This document shows positions 38,019-51,036 of a stretch of 64,000 nt of DNA, piece after piece. The DNA comes from Hypomesus transpacificus (lineage: Eukaryota; Chordata; Actinopteri; Osmeriformes; Osmeridae): the NCBI RefSeq assembly GCF_021917145.1, contig NC_061066.1, positions 620,001-684,000 of the forward strand. The letters run 5' to 3'. The number at the start of each line of letters is the position of its first letter. The stretch's first letter is position 1. A program made the translations under genes and the position numbers. A model generated the notes under the pieces. The model saw nothing but the letters and a program-made list of their open reading frames with translations. It made no database searches and was not told where the DNA came from.

Positions 38019-38836
38019 CAGGGTGATTTAGTTGTACACTTTGTTCTGAACACTCTCTTCTAACAAGCTGTGCTCTTATAGCTTAATACTAGCAGCAGCT
38101 TACATTTCCTGGCAAATGTAGTAATAGAGCACTGGTTGAGTATACATAACAGGAAGAATCATTCTCATCCTCCCTTTTTCTTCTGGACTGTAGATCAACT
38201 CTGTCAGGAAGAAAATGTTTCCAAGTTGTATCCATAGTTTTCCGGGACAGTGTTTCCATTAACTTAACATGAAATCAGTTTATTTTCCTCCATGGACGTA
38301 ACAGCCTCGTTACGCCTTACGCATAACACTGAAATTAATTCCTCGTTCTGAAGATCTGAACAAGCTTATTATAGTCCTGCAGTTTTGGGTTCAAGTTCAA
38401 AGTTATCTTATATCAGTTGCTGAAATATGATAGTTAAGGGAGTTGAACTGTTAAATATGTGGCGATACATAGGAGCTATTTAAGAAGATGAGTACTCTGC
38501 TAAATTTGAATGGCCCAGAATGTGTGGTGATTCCAACATCAGTCCATCTTATAAATTCAAGGCCTGTGAGTTTTATTTCACAAATATTCGTTTATAGTTT
38601 AGATCTGTCCTTTAAGCCATTACACTGCCAGTGTGTTCTATTGGTTCTGATGTCATGTCAGAACAATTCTCCTCCAGAGCACACTCCCAGCTGTTGTTTC
38701 AATATCATGTTCTAACCCCACGTTAATAAAAACCTAATTGAGGGGGCTGATATCCTAGTATATCCAGTTACTTACACTTACACTGCAATGTACACAAAGC
38801 CTTGGACTTTATCGTTCGGCCCATTATGATTGATTT

Positions 38837-38864
38837 GTGTGTGTGTGTGTGTGTTTGTGTGTGT
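38837..38864. repeat. (GT)n microsatellite
   Basis: A GT dinucleotide run with a TTG interruption lies in the rad51ap1-fgf6 gap. Confidence 0.9.
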
Positions 38865-40836
38865 AAGTGTATGTTGAATAAACCAAGTAATTGGCAATGA
38901 GACAGCTGACCTGCCAATAACAATTGCTGTATACTAACCAGCAGGCAACTTTCCGAGGGAGTTCCAATGTTACATCTAGTAATACCCAGACCATTTGAGG
39001 TTAATGCTAGATAACTGATGGACATGACTGGAATGTATCATATGGCATAGTCATTAAAATAATGTTTAATGTATTGTGCTCAGCTCATAGAAAGCATGAA
39101 GTGTGAAAATGTCGTCTGAAATTCAGAATGTTGTGTTGAAAGCATGTAGCCTACAGTAGGAGACCCAGTTTCCGAAGGCTCTTGCTATTGGCCTGCTATT
39201 TGTTTTATCTTTGTGCAGCTGTGTGGAATCCTTTATTTCTAGTCAGATTGCAATGGACAATAGCAGTTGATAGGTCAACTGCAGTTGTCTTTGTTGAAGC
39301 CCCATATTTTGTACTCTTGCTATGTGATATGATCCATCACGTAGGCGACCGATAAAAGAAGTATGTCCTAACAGCTGGGTTAAGAATGCCAAAATCCCCA
39401 CACACTGTAGCCTATATCTTATTATTTTAGTTTCAGTTTATACCATACTTTTCCTCTGGCTTGCCATTAATCACACAGTTTGAACCGTGCTTCAAACTGT
39501 CAGAGGTTGCCTATTGTAGACTGTCATAGAGCTCAGCAAAGCATGAGTCTCAGCCTCATTAGCGGTTTCAACTCAAAATTGATTTAACTTTACTCAATGT
39601 CGCAATCCAAGTTTTTTTTCTGCCTATTCAGACTTCAGGTTTGATAGACTAGGCTTACGCAGGAAGTCTGAAACAATGGGTTATATTGGATGAATCTAGA
39701 TTGAACCATATGTAGTCATATGTTGTTATTATTATTATTAAACCCGAAAATCACCCCTTCATTTCAGGATTATCGTGGAACTGTTGCGTTTTTGTCAGTA
39801 TCTTGACAATATAACAGGACAATTATGTCATTTTCTAGACTATTTCAAGTTGTATTTGACCTTGCCTAATAATTAAATGCTTAATTATATCATGTTTAAT
39901 GAACTCTACAAATGGAACATTAAGGAATAGAATAGTTACGTTTTTGGAAACGGCGGAAACCCTCATAACTTCCGGTGTGACTGCTCTCTGGCATCAAAGA
40001 GCACCTGGGGAACCGCGTAACATGGTCTCTTGAAGGCTGACAATGACACAATGTTTTCAAAGATGGGATGCAGGCTATCGGAATCTTGACAAAAGTGTGC
40101 ACGGATTTGTGGCATCGTTTTCATAAGTAGCAGGTGTATTCTCTTACTATAACAACCTGCGGTGCGTCTATGCATTCTAATATGTCGTTGTGTAAACTTC
40201 CTGAACAAACAGCTAAGGAAGTGGCAGACAGGATTGCCATTGCTCTCCGGTGACTACTGGACTGTTTTTACACCTTCATTCTAAATAAGGAAGCAGCCTG
40301 TCCGACATATGACCACCGTCCCGATTTGGGCTCTGCCACCGTACCCATCGCATCCCATGATTGCTCAACGCTATCCAATGAAACTCCTCTTTCCCCCTCC
40401 TCACAGGAGAGGGAACAGAGTCGAGACCACACTCTCATCAGGATTGCGGTTCTGCGCTGCGCACACACATGCTTGGGTAGCAACTCTCTCTCCCTCCCCT
40501 CTCTTAACAAGCAGTGAAGTCAGAGTGATGTCATACCAGGATGCTAGTGCCTGGCAAGGTGAGATAGCTTTTTGGTGAGTGGTGTTCTCCACGGCCAGCG
40601 TTGCCAATCCAACGGCGCGGAGCTGCGAAAGATGGTAATCATCACCACCACCACCTCAAGCTCAGTCGCGCGTTCTCCTTTTTCTAGCCCTCGGCTCCCG
40701 GGCCACCGTTCCATGCCCGACGCTCTGATCTGCCTTCTTAAAATAATCCTTTACCACCATGCCAAAGGAAGAAAAACAAGAAGAGCGGTATTTTTAGGGC
40801 CGTTAACTCTGACCACGTGCCCTGAAGGTAAACCGG

Positions 40837-42724
40837 ATGGCAATTGCGCAAAGGTGCCTCATCAGTATGTCCTACGAGGCCAGCACGCACTGGACGTTGA
40901 CTGCAATTGTTCTCTTGGGGTCTGTTTTGGGGATTGTGTCATCATATCCGATTCCAAGCAGGACTAATGCAACTTTATTGGAAAGAAGGTGGGAGACCCT
41001 ATTCTCCCGCTCCTTTCTGGGGATTTCTGGCGAGAAATCAGATATGAACTGGGAGAACGACTACTTGCTGGGTATCAAGAGAGTGCGGCGACTTTACTGC
41101 AACGTAGGCATTGGGTTTCACCTGCAGGTTCTCCCAGATGGCAGGATAAATGGTATACATAATGAGAACCCATACAGTGAGTACATCCTAATATCCGCCT
41201 AATGTACTGCAAACATGGGTGTGTGAAAGCAGTTCTCCCAAGTTTCACTAACCTGGGTAGCATATCTTTACATGCATGATATTTAATCAGTGGTGTCGGC
41301 AACATTGGATGTCTCTTAAACCAAAGACAAATCTATTAAAAAACCTTGTATCCGTCAGTGTTAAATATCTTCCCAGGCCAAAACATGACATGAATGCTTG
41401 GACCAATATAGACACCAACTTATTTTTACACCGGCTCCTTCTGCGGCCCAGAAACGATTACCATGCACGCTAGTCCGAAAGTATAGTTCTAAGAGATACT
41501 CATGTATGAAATGCGAAATCAACACAAAATGCTAAAATAATGCTGAACAGGGACTATATCGTCACCTGCAAGGTTACACCCACTGCTGCATAGTGCACGT
41601 CTTTGTTCTACTCGCATTGATAACCTCTGCCAGGGTTCCCTTAACGTCATGTTTCGTTTGATAGGTCTAATAGAGATCTCTACAGTGGATCGAGGAGTGA
41701 TAAGCATGTACGGAGTGAGAAGTGGGCTGTTTGTCGCAATGAACAGCAGAGGAAGGTTATACGGGACGGTAGGTGTGCGTACTTGTATTTGCATCATGTT
41801 CAATATCGCTGGCAAAATACGCAATGATGTGTGGAAATGTGTGATTATGTAGGCTGTCGTGATTGAAAACGGATAAATGTAGTAGGCTAATCACCGTAGT
41901 ATTACCAGCATTACCAATAAGTGATAGCTTCTTGGTTCACACAAGCGTGTTCTGTTCTCTTTGAGCAAATTAGCCAAAAACACTTAGTCATGGAACACGA
42001 ACTAAAAGGGTACAGTTAGTTATATATGTATGTATACATCTATGTATTACATCACCATATGATGATAAACCAGACTGGTTTGTGTTTGTACATTGGTGAG
42101 TTAGTATAATTAGGCCTACTTGAATCACAGCAGGGAACCGTTGCTGATGTAGGGTTATGCTCATTTTAAGTTCCACGAGCATCTTAAATTATGATTGAAC
42201 AAACCCACAATGTTAAGTTAAATTATTAACAAATAGTTTGTTCAGTAATGCTGTGTCACCTGTGAATTATATCTGACCATTTAGGCCATTAACAAAAACA
42301 ATTCTTATGAATTAGTTTCTTCATTAAGGTTATGTGAGTGTTAGTTATTCAGAATGCCTTTAATGTTGAGCCAAATATCATCGTCCTCCAATTAATTTCT
42401 AGAAAATTGGCTAATACAGACAGTGCTTCAGGCCATTCCAGCTGCAATGCCATTCCATCAAAGACAGATCATTTCAAAACTAGGCATGTAAAGTGATGTT
42501 CAGTTGTGGGTCTCGCCTTAGATTTTCTCTGCTTTTACCATTTTTAGCCTGTCTTTCGGGAAGAGTGTAAGTTCAAGGAGACCTTGCTGCCAAACAACTA
42601 CAACGCCTACGAGTCGTTTGTTTACAAGGGCTCCTACATCGCCCTCAGCAAATATGGCCGGCTGAAGAGAGGCAATAAGGCTACCACCGCCATGACAGTG
42701 ACACACTTCCTCCCCCGACTATGA
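40837..42724 (+). CDS. fgf6: Fibroblast growth factor 6
   Basis: FGF6 is a secreted, heparin-binding ligand of the FGF4 subfamily that acts through FGF receptors and is linked to muscle development and repair. Three exons, the usual FGF layout: 40837..41176, 41665..41768 and 42548..42724, giving 206 aa (human 208). The start [12 protein letters not shown] matches human MALGQKLFITMS. A hydrophobic secretion signal follows ([19 protein letters not shown]), then an N-glycosylation site in NATL. The beta-trefoil core is highly conserved: [58 protein letters not shown] and TVTHFLPRL at the end. It lies head-to-tail with fgf23, as in human. Nothing is broken. The first ATG is the best start by alignment. 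An overlapping upstream frame is noted separately. Confidence 0.97.
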
Positions 42725-44021
42725 GCAGAACTCGACTATGAGCAGAACTCGCAAAAACTCTTTGATTTGCACATGTGGATGTTCTTCCAGGTAATATAGA
42801 AAATACATATTCATTTACCGTAATGACCGGCGGACTGCAAGAGTTACACATTATTTGGATAGCTAACTTTGTATTACAACTGATGTATTATGCCATTCTG
42901 TGCTGCTTATAGTTTGTAATATTATTGTTGGGGAAGACGACTACTTTGCCAGTCTCAACACTTTACTTTGGTGCTTGCTGTAACAGAAGTTCACCTCACT
43001 CCGTCTTTGGGATGGATGACTAGCTGTATCCTTGGAAAGAATGAAATGGATACTTTTTATTACCTCAAAGAACTACTTGACTGGATGAAGGATGCATGGA
43101 GTTATACTCAAAAATACCTGCTAAGTTTATCCTTTCTCTGAGGGCTTTGAGTGCTTGACTCCTCTGTTGAACACTGATGTCCAGCCAGGGGAACCCCAGA
43201 CAACCTAAATGCACTTCTTTTGCTGCACGATGTGAAGGTGCCTTGCTGTTCCCACTTGTGGCCCCCTTCTTCTTGCATGTAAGATACACCCACTGAAGTC
43301 AGAAATAGGCTGACACTCTGAAGAGGGCCTCAGGGGGGCAAGACTATCTCTGGTTTATTTTCTTTTTATGTCATTCGAACTGATTTAGGTTTGAACAGTG
43401 AGACCCGAGGACTCTCAGCTTTGTGTAGTGGTGGAGCCTGAGGTGAACCTAGCTGCCCACTTAGAAGTTCAATAATGTGGGGCAATCATAATAATAACAG
43501 GGTTGGATAAATGTTTATCCATAACTGGTGTAAAATTATATTGGCCCAAAACTCTATTTTTTTGCATTCTGAAATGAATAGATTAACTGTATTAATAACA
43601 TGCAAGCACACAGTGGAAAAATACTACATGTCACCTACATGGGACACTGCTAGCATACAATCCAAATACTTATGTTTTGGTGCTTCTGGTAAGTGTGTGA
43701 GATGTAAAATTGCAAGCTTTGTGCATCGCTGTGGAAAAAAGTCTAAACAGGCTCCTGACTAAGAAGCCAATTAACAATGTTGTAAATAGTGAGAATGTGA
43801 GACATTGCTAAAGAGAAAGAGAAGCTTTACTTTGCCTGGTGGCAAAACAGAGTTCAGGTTGCACAATGACCATCAATGATGGTGCCTAATAGTTTTTGGT
43901 AAGAATCATTACCACACATATTTATTTGTTTGTTGAAGTGTTCAATGGATTTCCACTGAGTGAGGTGTGTGCTGTGGGCAGGCTTCACTGCAGCAGCAAC
44001 TACAGTGGAGATGGTGTTGGG

Positions 44022-44381
44022 TAGCCTGGCTGCCAGCCCAACTTAGCCCTGCCCACAAAAATTTGGTCGGGAAGTACGGTCTGGGGTGTCTCGTTTGGGG
44101 AAAAACTATGTCCGAACAGGAGCTGTTTGGACCAATAAAATTGTCTGGGCAGGCCTTTTACGATGATGGACAGATGATCAACAGTAACGTAATCAACCAC
44201 GTCACCAAAGAGCGCTTGGGTTGAATTTGTTTTCAACAAACAACATATTACGTTGCTCTGATTGGTTGTAGGTCTATCCAATTGAGCAAAGAGGCATTTG
44301 TTTGCCCCATACTCACAGCCCAACGGAGAGTTATCAGACTCATATTCTGACTAGAATTATGAGTATGACAACGTCAGGCTA
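44022..44381. mobile_element. Non-autonomous DNA transposon (MITE-like)
   Basis: The element is 360 bp and opens with TAGCCTGGCTGCCAGCCC and closes with ACGTCAGGCTA, so both ends carry the inverted TAGCCTG. It is flanked by a perfect 9-bp direct repeat, GGTGTTGGG, at 44013-44021 and 44382-44390. It encodes no transposase. A 9-bp target duplication points to a Mutator-like source. If the duplication is read as 8 bp, hAT is possible. The perfect flanks suggest a fairly recent insertion. Confidence 0.75.
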
Positions 44382-46049
44382 GGTGTTGGGAGCTATCTTT
44401 TCAAATGTAATTATGGAACAGTTATTAGATCGTCCATGTGTGTCACTGAATTGGAGGACGTTTCAGTTATTTTGTGATTTTTTTGTTTAACATGCTGCTG
44501 GTTACTTTTAAACTGATTCTCATAATACCACACCCTGGCACTGAGAGAGTTGGACTATTTTAATCCCAGTAAAGACGTATGGGACAATCCTGCCTGCTGT
44601 CTCTTTGTTTGATGAAACTCCCTAAGAATGTGGCTGTTGTAACATGTCAGGCTGCCTCCCACATACCTGAACAGCCCCCCACTGAGCATTATCAGCCCAC
44701 CACCAATCACTTACACCCCCAGGAACCTTGGGATGCCAGCAGTAACCCAGCAGCTTCCTCTTCTGCTTCAATCCTATTTTAGTTCAAGGTCACAGACCAC
44801 CGTTGGTCCTAACCAGGTGTCCGTGGTACTCTGCTATTTGGGGCACCGTTGTCCCACCCAACACTTTGTGATAGCCCTGCTAGTATCTCTGTACTGAGTG
44901 CATTTACACCAAACCCATTTTAGTATTACTTTGCTAGTTCACCTTCAGCTCTAGGGTATACAGATTATTTATCTTATTCAGACAGTGGTTTTAGTAGTCC
45001 ACTATGGGTGGACCATCAGTGGCCTCCAAGACCTGTATCTTGTCCATATCTGCTCCTGTAAATGTAGCTCTAAAAGAGGAATTCTACAGCGAGTAGTTGT
45101 TACTTTCCACATTATAATGCCTGACAATGCATGTGCTAAGGGAACTGCAGTGCTTTCAAACAATCTTATCTCTCTCCTGGTGATATTAGAACAGCTGGGG
45201 TGTGTGCGTGTGTGTGTGCATTTGTGTGTGCGTGTGCATGAAATGCAGCTCCTTACACCCCTTCCTCCCCACATTCTGCTAGTACATCTCTGGATATTTC
45301 TGGGAGGGGACATCTGCAGACTTGATGCAGTGCGTGAGGCTGAAAAGTGCAGAATCACACAGAGCAGAGCAGTGCCTCCCTAGTACACCCTGTCTTTAAC
45401 AGACCCTTGGGCCAGTGTGCTTCCCAGGAATAACCTAATGTGACCTGAAAACCAGTCTCCCATGACAAAACACAATAGGCAGCTTTTCCAAACCCTACAA
45501 TTACTTATCAGAAAGGCCTTAGTGGCACATTCAGCTAGAACAGCTGGAGAGTTTCTTTTTTCTGTGGTACAGTCTGTATGACCCCATATTTCCTATCAGA
45601 ATTAAATGGAAGTTACAAGGTATTATGCTAGTTTGTCTGTGACAGTTTTGTATTTTTTATTTTAAAGATTGTAACCCCAAAACTTGCAATCCTTTAGCTC
45701 ATTATCATGCCATCCGCCAACAGGAATAATTTCGTGACTGATGTAATGTGGATCAAAGTGTCGTTGAGTAGAAAAGGTTTTGTTGCTGTTGTGGGATGAC
45801 ACTGCATGGGATACATGTATTATGGAATAATGATTGGCACAGCTGAACAAAAAACATTCACTGTCATTCTGTATTGATGTATCTTTTGTGTTGTCAATTG
45901 TTACTTATTCACATCATGAACACGTTTAGAACAAATTACATTATGACTGTTGTTTGTAAAGTATGATTTAGACAGGCAGAGCACTAATATATACTAATAT
46001 CAACTCGGTTTTACAACTGAACTGGCATGTGTGTTCTGTGTATGTGTGT

Positions 46050-46051
<2 letters not shown>

Positions 46052-46080
<29 letters not shown>
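46052..46080. repeat. (GT)n microsatellite
   Basis: A pure GT run of about 29 bp lies between fgf6 and fgf23, with shorter GT runs before it. Confidence 0.95.
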
Positions 46081-46083
<3 letters not shown>

Positions 46084-47295
46084 CACGTGTTTACAGGAGA
46101 GTTTATCTTGTCCTTGTTTATCTTGTCCTTGTCCGTTAATAATGTTATAAGATGTCTATAATCCCAAGGTGCACCTTATCAAAGACATCTTAAAAATTCT
46201 GGACAAAATGTGAAGAAAAGTGAGCTAAAAAAAACACATTGAGTTTCTCATGCTTGAACATGATAAAAGGATGGTTACAAAACCTAAAGATGGAACCTAA
46301 AGGTAAAAAGTTGTAGTCTGCATGGAGAAGCTTTGTTTCAGCTTTGACCAAAAAGTCTTTTAAGAGGGTCTCACCTTTTGAGAGGGCATCATTTGTGAAA
46401 TGTGTTATCTGTTCATTTCAGTAGATGAGATCCTATTAGTCTCAGTGCAAGAAGTGCAGAATGTGCAGTGCAGAATGCAAGAATATGTCAGAACCCCAAG
46501 CGTGGTTAGGTGTGTGTGTCTGCATGTGTTCCCTGTGTGTGTTGGCAGAACTTTTTCTCTCATTGTTTTGTACCCCTGCACTAAGGGGAGTGAGCTTTCA
46601 CCTGTACCCCTGCTCTCTGTAAACATATACCTCACCTTCTGCCTTAGTTTGGATTTGTTGTAACTGTCTGAGGAAACAACAGACTTCTCTGATAGTTTGT
46701 TTCTGAAAACAATTGCTACGTTACTTAATATTAATATAAGAAAAAATGTCTTTCCTTTTATTTTTGTACGTATGTGCTATGCACAGAAGTCTACTGTATT
46801 CCTAAGATACCAATAAAAGTTTTTTTTTTAATTGGTTGTTGTCATGGTGTGCTCTTAAGCAGTGTGTGATGAAGGATGACAGGCACATAATTCACCTTTC
46901 TTTTACAGGGAATACCAGAGACAAAAACAGCCAAATGGTGATGCCCTGAAAAGTACACAAAATCAATGTCTTTATTTTTCTTAGAATAATCTGTCCTGTT
47001 GGAAGAGAAGTATGCTGTACTGAATGGTGAGTGTGGGGAAGTGTAACATAAAACTAGGTCCTTACCGAGAAGCAAATAGCCAGAATTTTAAGTTGGTTGT
47101 TTTAGAATGTTTGGAATGGTTGTCATTTGGCCTCATGCCATTCTTAGTTTTGTGCCATTCAAATGTCAAACCCAGCTTCACCAGATATGTGACTTGAATA
47201 AAATATTCTCCTTCAATAGACATCAGTTAAAAGTCCTGCGCGTTTTTTTGAGTGTCACTCCCACTGCACATTATTCTCAATACGTAAGTTTGTGG

Positions 47296-47312
47296 CTCCC
47301 TCTGCTGGTGTC
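47296..47312 (-). promoter_or_regulatory. CTCF-like motif between fgf6 and fgf23
   Basis: The plus strand reads CTCCCTCTGCTGGTGTC. The minus strand gives ACACCAGCAGAGGGAG, a good CTCF-core match in reverse orientation. Confidence 0.4.
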
Positions 47313-47789
47313 ATTTGAATCGTGTACATTAACAAGTCGAACTACAGTATTACAAGCAGGTGCGTAAAGATGAAACCATTGCCTAAATGTTACGTTTTCA
47401 CAAATTAACGTCTAACTTTGACATTCTGATCAATTATGTTTGACGGAAACGTGCCATATAGAAAAACATTGAGAAACACATTTACATTTTACGTTGTAAA
47501 GATAAGTTCGAATTCTTCTTAATGACATTTGTGTATTTTCATATTGGTTAGTCTTACTAAACGTACAACAGTTATGGCTGAGGACCTAAATGTTCAAATG
47601 AAATGTAAAAGGAAACCATCACTTAGATGGCGCAACAGGACTATACGTATACATATTGACCAATACCTTAAGATGAAAAGGCAGAGGTGGACACATGGCC
47701 CCCTTTCTTCCGCAGCAAGAAAGCCGCACATCTGCTCTGGGGGCGAGCGCTGCGTAAGAAGGATGCGAGCAGGAGTGGCCCTTTGGGCC

Positions 47790-47798
47790 TTTAAATAG
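47790..47798 (+). promoter_or_regulatory. fgf23: Candidate fgf23 TATA box
   Basis: TTTAAATAG lies 105 bp before the fgf23 start codon. Transcription would begin near 47820 and leave a leader of about 80 nt, which suits a tightly regulated hormone gene. Confidence 0.55.
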
Positions 47799-47902
47799 AG
47801 CTGCGTTCAGACCTTGGGACACAGAATCAGCTGAAGTTTCCCCAAGCTTGCAGTAGAATTCAACTTCTAAGTTTCTGGATTCAACCTTCACTCTTTTTAA
47901 GA

Positions 47903-49011
47903 ATGGAAGGAAGAAAGAAATATGGAATGAGGAACATAGTCCTCATGCTCCTACTGGCTTTGCTACAGAGATTCAGACTTGTGGATTCTTTCCCAAACCC
48001 CTCTCCACTTGTTGGATCCAACTGGGGGAATCCAAGACGATATGTGCACCTGCAGACATCGACGGACCTAAACAATTTCTACCTTGAGATTAGTTTGAAT
48101 GGCCATGTGCGCAAAACTACCGTTAGAAGTTCATACAGTAAGTTACTTTGTACTCATTAAGTTTAGGTGTTTTGCTCATTTGAAACTTTTTGTATTCATT
48201 TTTTTTTTTTCTTTACAGGTGTTATTTTGATGAAGGCTGAAACAAGGGAACGTGTTGCAATCCTTGGTGTCAAAAGTAACCGTTACTTGTGTATGGATAC
48301 AGCGGGTAACCCTTTCAGTTCTGTAAGTTCATCTTTTATAAATGTGATGGTCTTTATTAAAATGCAAACTTTGTTATTACTTTTTATTGGAGGAATTTTC
48401 AGTAATCAAACAATGATTTTTACTGTGCACAAAAGCGCCTTTTACGCACGTGTTACAGACTACACTGGTTGCATATTCTTTCTAATATCGTTCTAATTCT
48501 TCATCTTAAACTACTTTTATTTGTTTCTGCTTCGAACACTTCTATGTTCAAATCCAAAATGTTATGTTTACAGCCTACTTGCCAGAAGGATGACTGTCTT
48601 TTCAACCACAAACTTCTTGAGAATCACCGAGACGTTTACTATTCGTGCAGAACCGGCATCTTGTTTAACTTGGAAGGGACAAGACAGGTGTACGCCTTTG
48701 GTCAGAACCTACCACAAACGTCCCTCTTCCTTTCGGAACAGAACACGGTGCCGCTGGAGCGCCTCCTGCACAGGGAGAAAAGAAACCGTGTCGTTGATCC
48801 TTCCGATCCACACAACGTATATGGGAAGACCGAAGAAGGCTCTGACTCCAAAGCGATGCCGGAGGAGGATGCCGACCAGGAGGTTGAATTTCCAGAAGGG
48901 GCCGTTAACGTTTCAAGAGAGACACCTCTGTCTCCATCCACTCACGACCCCTGGAACGTGCATTCCACCAACTCCAACGTTAGTCCGCGTATTACGGGAA
49001 CGATGGGATGA
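47903..49011 (+). CDS. fgf23: Fibroblast growth factor 23
   Basis: FGF23 is an endocrine FGF that acts with Klotho and FGF receptors to lower phosphate and vitamin D. Three exons: 47903..48137, 48219..48322 and 48574..49011, giving 258 aa (human 251). A signal peptide (MRNIVLMLLLALLQRFRLVD) ends before SFPNPSPLVGSNWGNP, which matches human YPNASPLLGSSWGG. The trefoil core keeps HLQTSTDLNNFYLEISLNGH, SNRYLCMDTAGNPF and LENHRDVYYS. A furin-type site REKR lies at residues 180-183, where human has RHTR; cleavage there inactivates the hormone. The C-terminal tail is acidic and diverged. The core and layout leave little doubt about identity. It sits next to fgf6 in the same orientation. Confidence 0.96.
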
Positions 49012-49795
49012 GGGCACGACCTGTAACTGTGTACCCGGACACAATGTCTGTTTTCACGTCGGGTCTTTAACAGCTGGTCTGAGAAATACCCTTACCCATT
49101 AAGTGCTGTTGTTTGGTAGCGCTGCCTATGCAAGACCCACGTCTACCCTACATATTTACATGCTTTAGATGCTTTATGAAGGCATGGCCAGGGATTCTAA
49201 CAAAAGTAGGCCGGTAGATCGAGATGATTCAGTGAACATATCTATTACGAAAATAGAATATGTAACTTTGTTGGTTTTTGGAAACGCACAAGCGTTCTTG
49301 AACTACTCATGGTCCAACTGATATCTAACAACAGTCTTTGAATATTTGTTACATTAGTTTACAGGTCCAGAAGAAGACACTCATGTCTACTTTAAATCTT
49401 AAATAATATTTATAGGCTCAATTTTGCATTAAAAATATCTAATTGATTTAACATGTTGCGCAGTGTTTCACCAGTTTGCTAATCTCGAATTGGTCTGCAC
49501 ACTTTTGCTACAAATTTAGACAATGACCAACCATCCTATTGAACACATGTATTTATTTATAAACGCAGATAAAATACAGGGTATCGTATGTGTACAATTA
49601 AAATAATAATTTGAAACTATAATTTACAGGTGCTGGTCACCATCAGTAAACAACCAACAGTGTATTTATTTATTTAAATCCATTTATGTTATTTATGGTA
49701 TTTATACGGATGCTCAATAGTCATAAATGTATGAATCTGTTTCTGTCTAAAATGCACAGCATGTATGTTTTGATGTTTGGAATAATAGTAAGAAA

Positions 49796-49801
49796 AATAA
49801 A
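49796..49801 (+). other. fgf23: Candidate fgf23 poly(A) signal
   Basis: AATAAA lies about 785 nt past the fgf23 stop codon and is followed by a T-rich stretch. Confidence 0.5.
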
Positions 49802-50936
49802 TTACATTCATAAAGGAACCTTTTTTTTTTTTGCTCAGTTTTTATTTTATTGTCTTGAGATAAAAAAGCTTCTCTACAACCACCTGCCCAATGGGTGACT
49901 CTCATAAAGTAAGCATCAATATGTTCAAATACGTAAGCAGGTTGAACATTGAGTTCTGAGGTGCCTGTCATCAGGTGAGAGTCCAAAGCTTCCGGACAAG
50001 TAGATGAGTAAAAGTTTTGTCTGCATCATCTTTGTCTAAAAATAAATATTTCCACATATCTTTGTTTTACTGAGTAACAATGGTAACAGAGTTATTTTTG
50101 TCCAAGCAGCACATTATCGTCACTACTAACCTGCATCCTGTTTGCCTGTTGAGGTTAACCCTATTGACCATTCACATCTTATCAGCCTCAACTCCTTAAA
50201 GAACATGTCACGTTTCTTGGCCCATGTTAACTGGGATAGCCATGAGTATTAGCATAGCCTTTCCAAATCTGTGTGGTTTATCTACAGTAAACTGATTGTT
50301 GTCTGACATGTTTACAAAGACAGACCCTTTTGAATAGAAAATATGGCTTGAAAACACTTGGCAACCTTTTCTCAGGTTGTCAGTGGAACAACCTGGATAC
50401 AGGTCAGTGGATGGATAATCACTCCCCTCGGGGGGTTTTCTAACCATTCCATGTCATGCTTGACCTGCAAAGACAAAAGTAGTTCTGGTCCTGATCACAT
50501 ACTGTGTGAAACAAAATGCAGAAGGAAATATAAACTGCTTCTTTACTAATGGTTCCTAGGCTTCTGTGTCATCTTGCCACACACAGCATAATCATACCGA
50601 TAAACACATTGATGATCTGTCAATGATCATACATTTTGGTAGATGAACTCCTACCATCCATGCTAATGACATTTTAATGTGACATTTTTGTGAAGAGTTT
50701 ATAAATAACACTAGAAACTGTGGTTAATCTGTAATTCAGCTATAATCTGATTTATAGTGTACATTAACTCTAACTATGGATGTGAGTTGGTTAACAGGGT
50801 TGTCATGTTGTGGACCGTTGCAATATAGCTTGAAATATCCTCCAAGAGTTGTCTAAAAAGTGTCCAGTTGATTCTACTTCTTTTGGTTCTGACAGAACAT
50901 TGTTTTCCACAAACCAAACCTAACTTCACTGCAATG

Positions 50937-50992
50937 AATCCATGTTATATGTATTAATCCATGTTATATGTATTAATCCATGTTATATGTAT
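50937..50992. repeat. 19-bp tandem repeat, three copies
   Basis: The unit AATCCATGTTATATGTATT is repeated three times almost perfectly between fgf23 and tigar. Confidence 0.9.
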
Positions 50993-51030
50993 AAGATTCC
51001 ACGCTGCACACATTTTAGCTTCAGATCTTA

Positions 51031-51036
51031 TTTATT
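51031..51036 (-). other. tigar: Candidate tigar poly(A) signal
   Basis: Minus-strand AATAAA lies about 540 nt past the tigar stop codon. Confidence 0.45.

Larger units (their letters stand above)
32153..40836. other. 8.7-kb gap between rad51ap1 and fgf6
   Basis: The left end is the rad51ap1 promoter and the right end the GC-richer fgf6 leader. Between them I saw no gene. Human has C12orf4 in this interval, and no exon resembling it was found. Two CTCF-like motifs (36361 and 38003) and a GT microsatellite are present. The size and position suit distal fgf6 enhancers, but none can be shown from sequence alone. Confidence 0.5.
42725..47902. other. fgf6 3' side and fgf23 upstream region
   Basis: No gene is recognised. 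The fgf6 3' UTR fills an unknown part; the first AATAAA outside the transposon is at 46812-46817, so it could be long. The stretch holds a 360-bp DNA transposon (44022-44381), a GT microsatellite, a 15-bp direct duplication near 46102-46131, and a CTCF-like motif at 47296. Confidence 0.5.
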
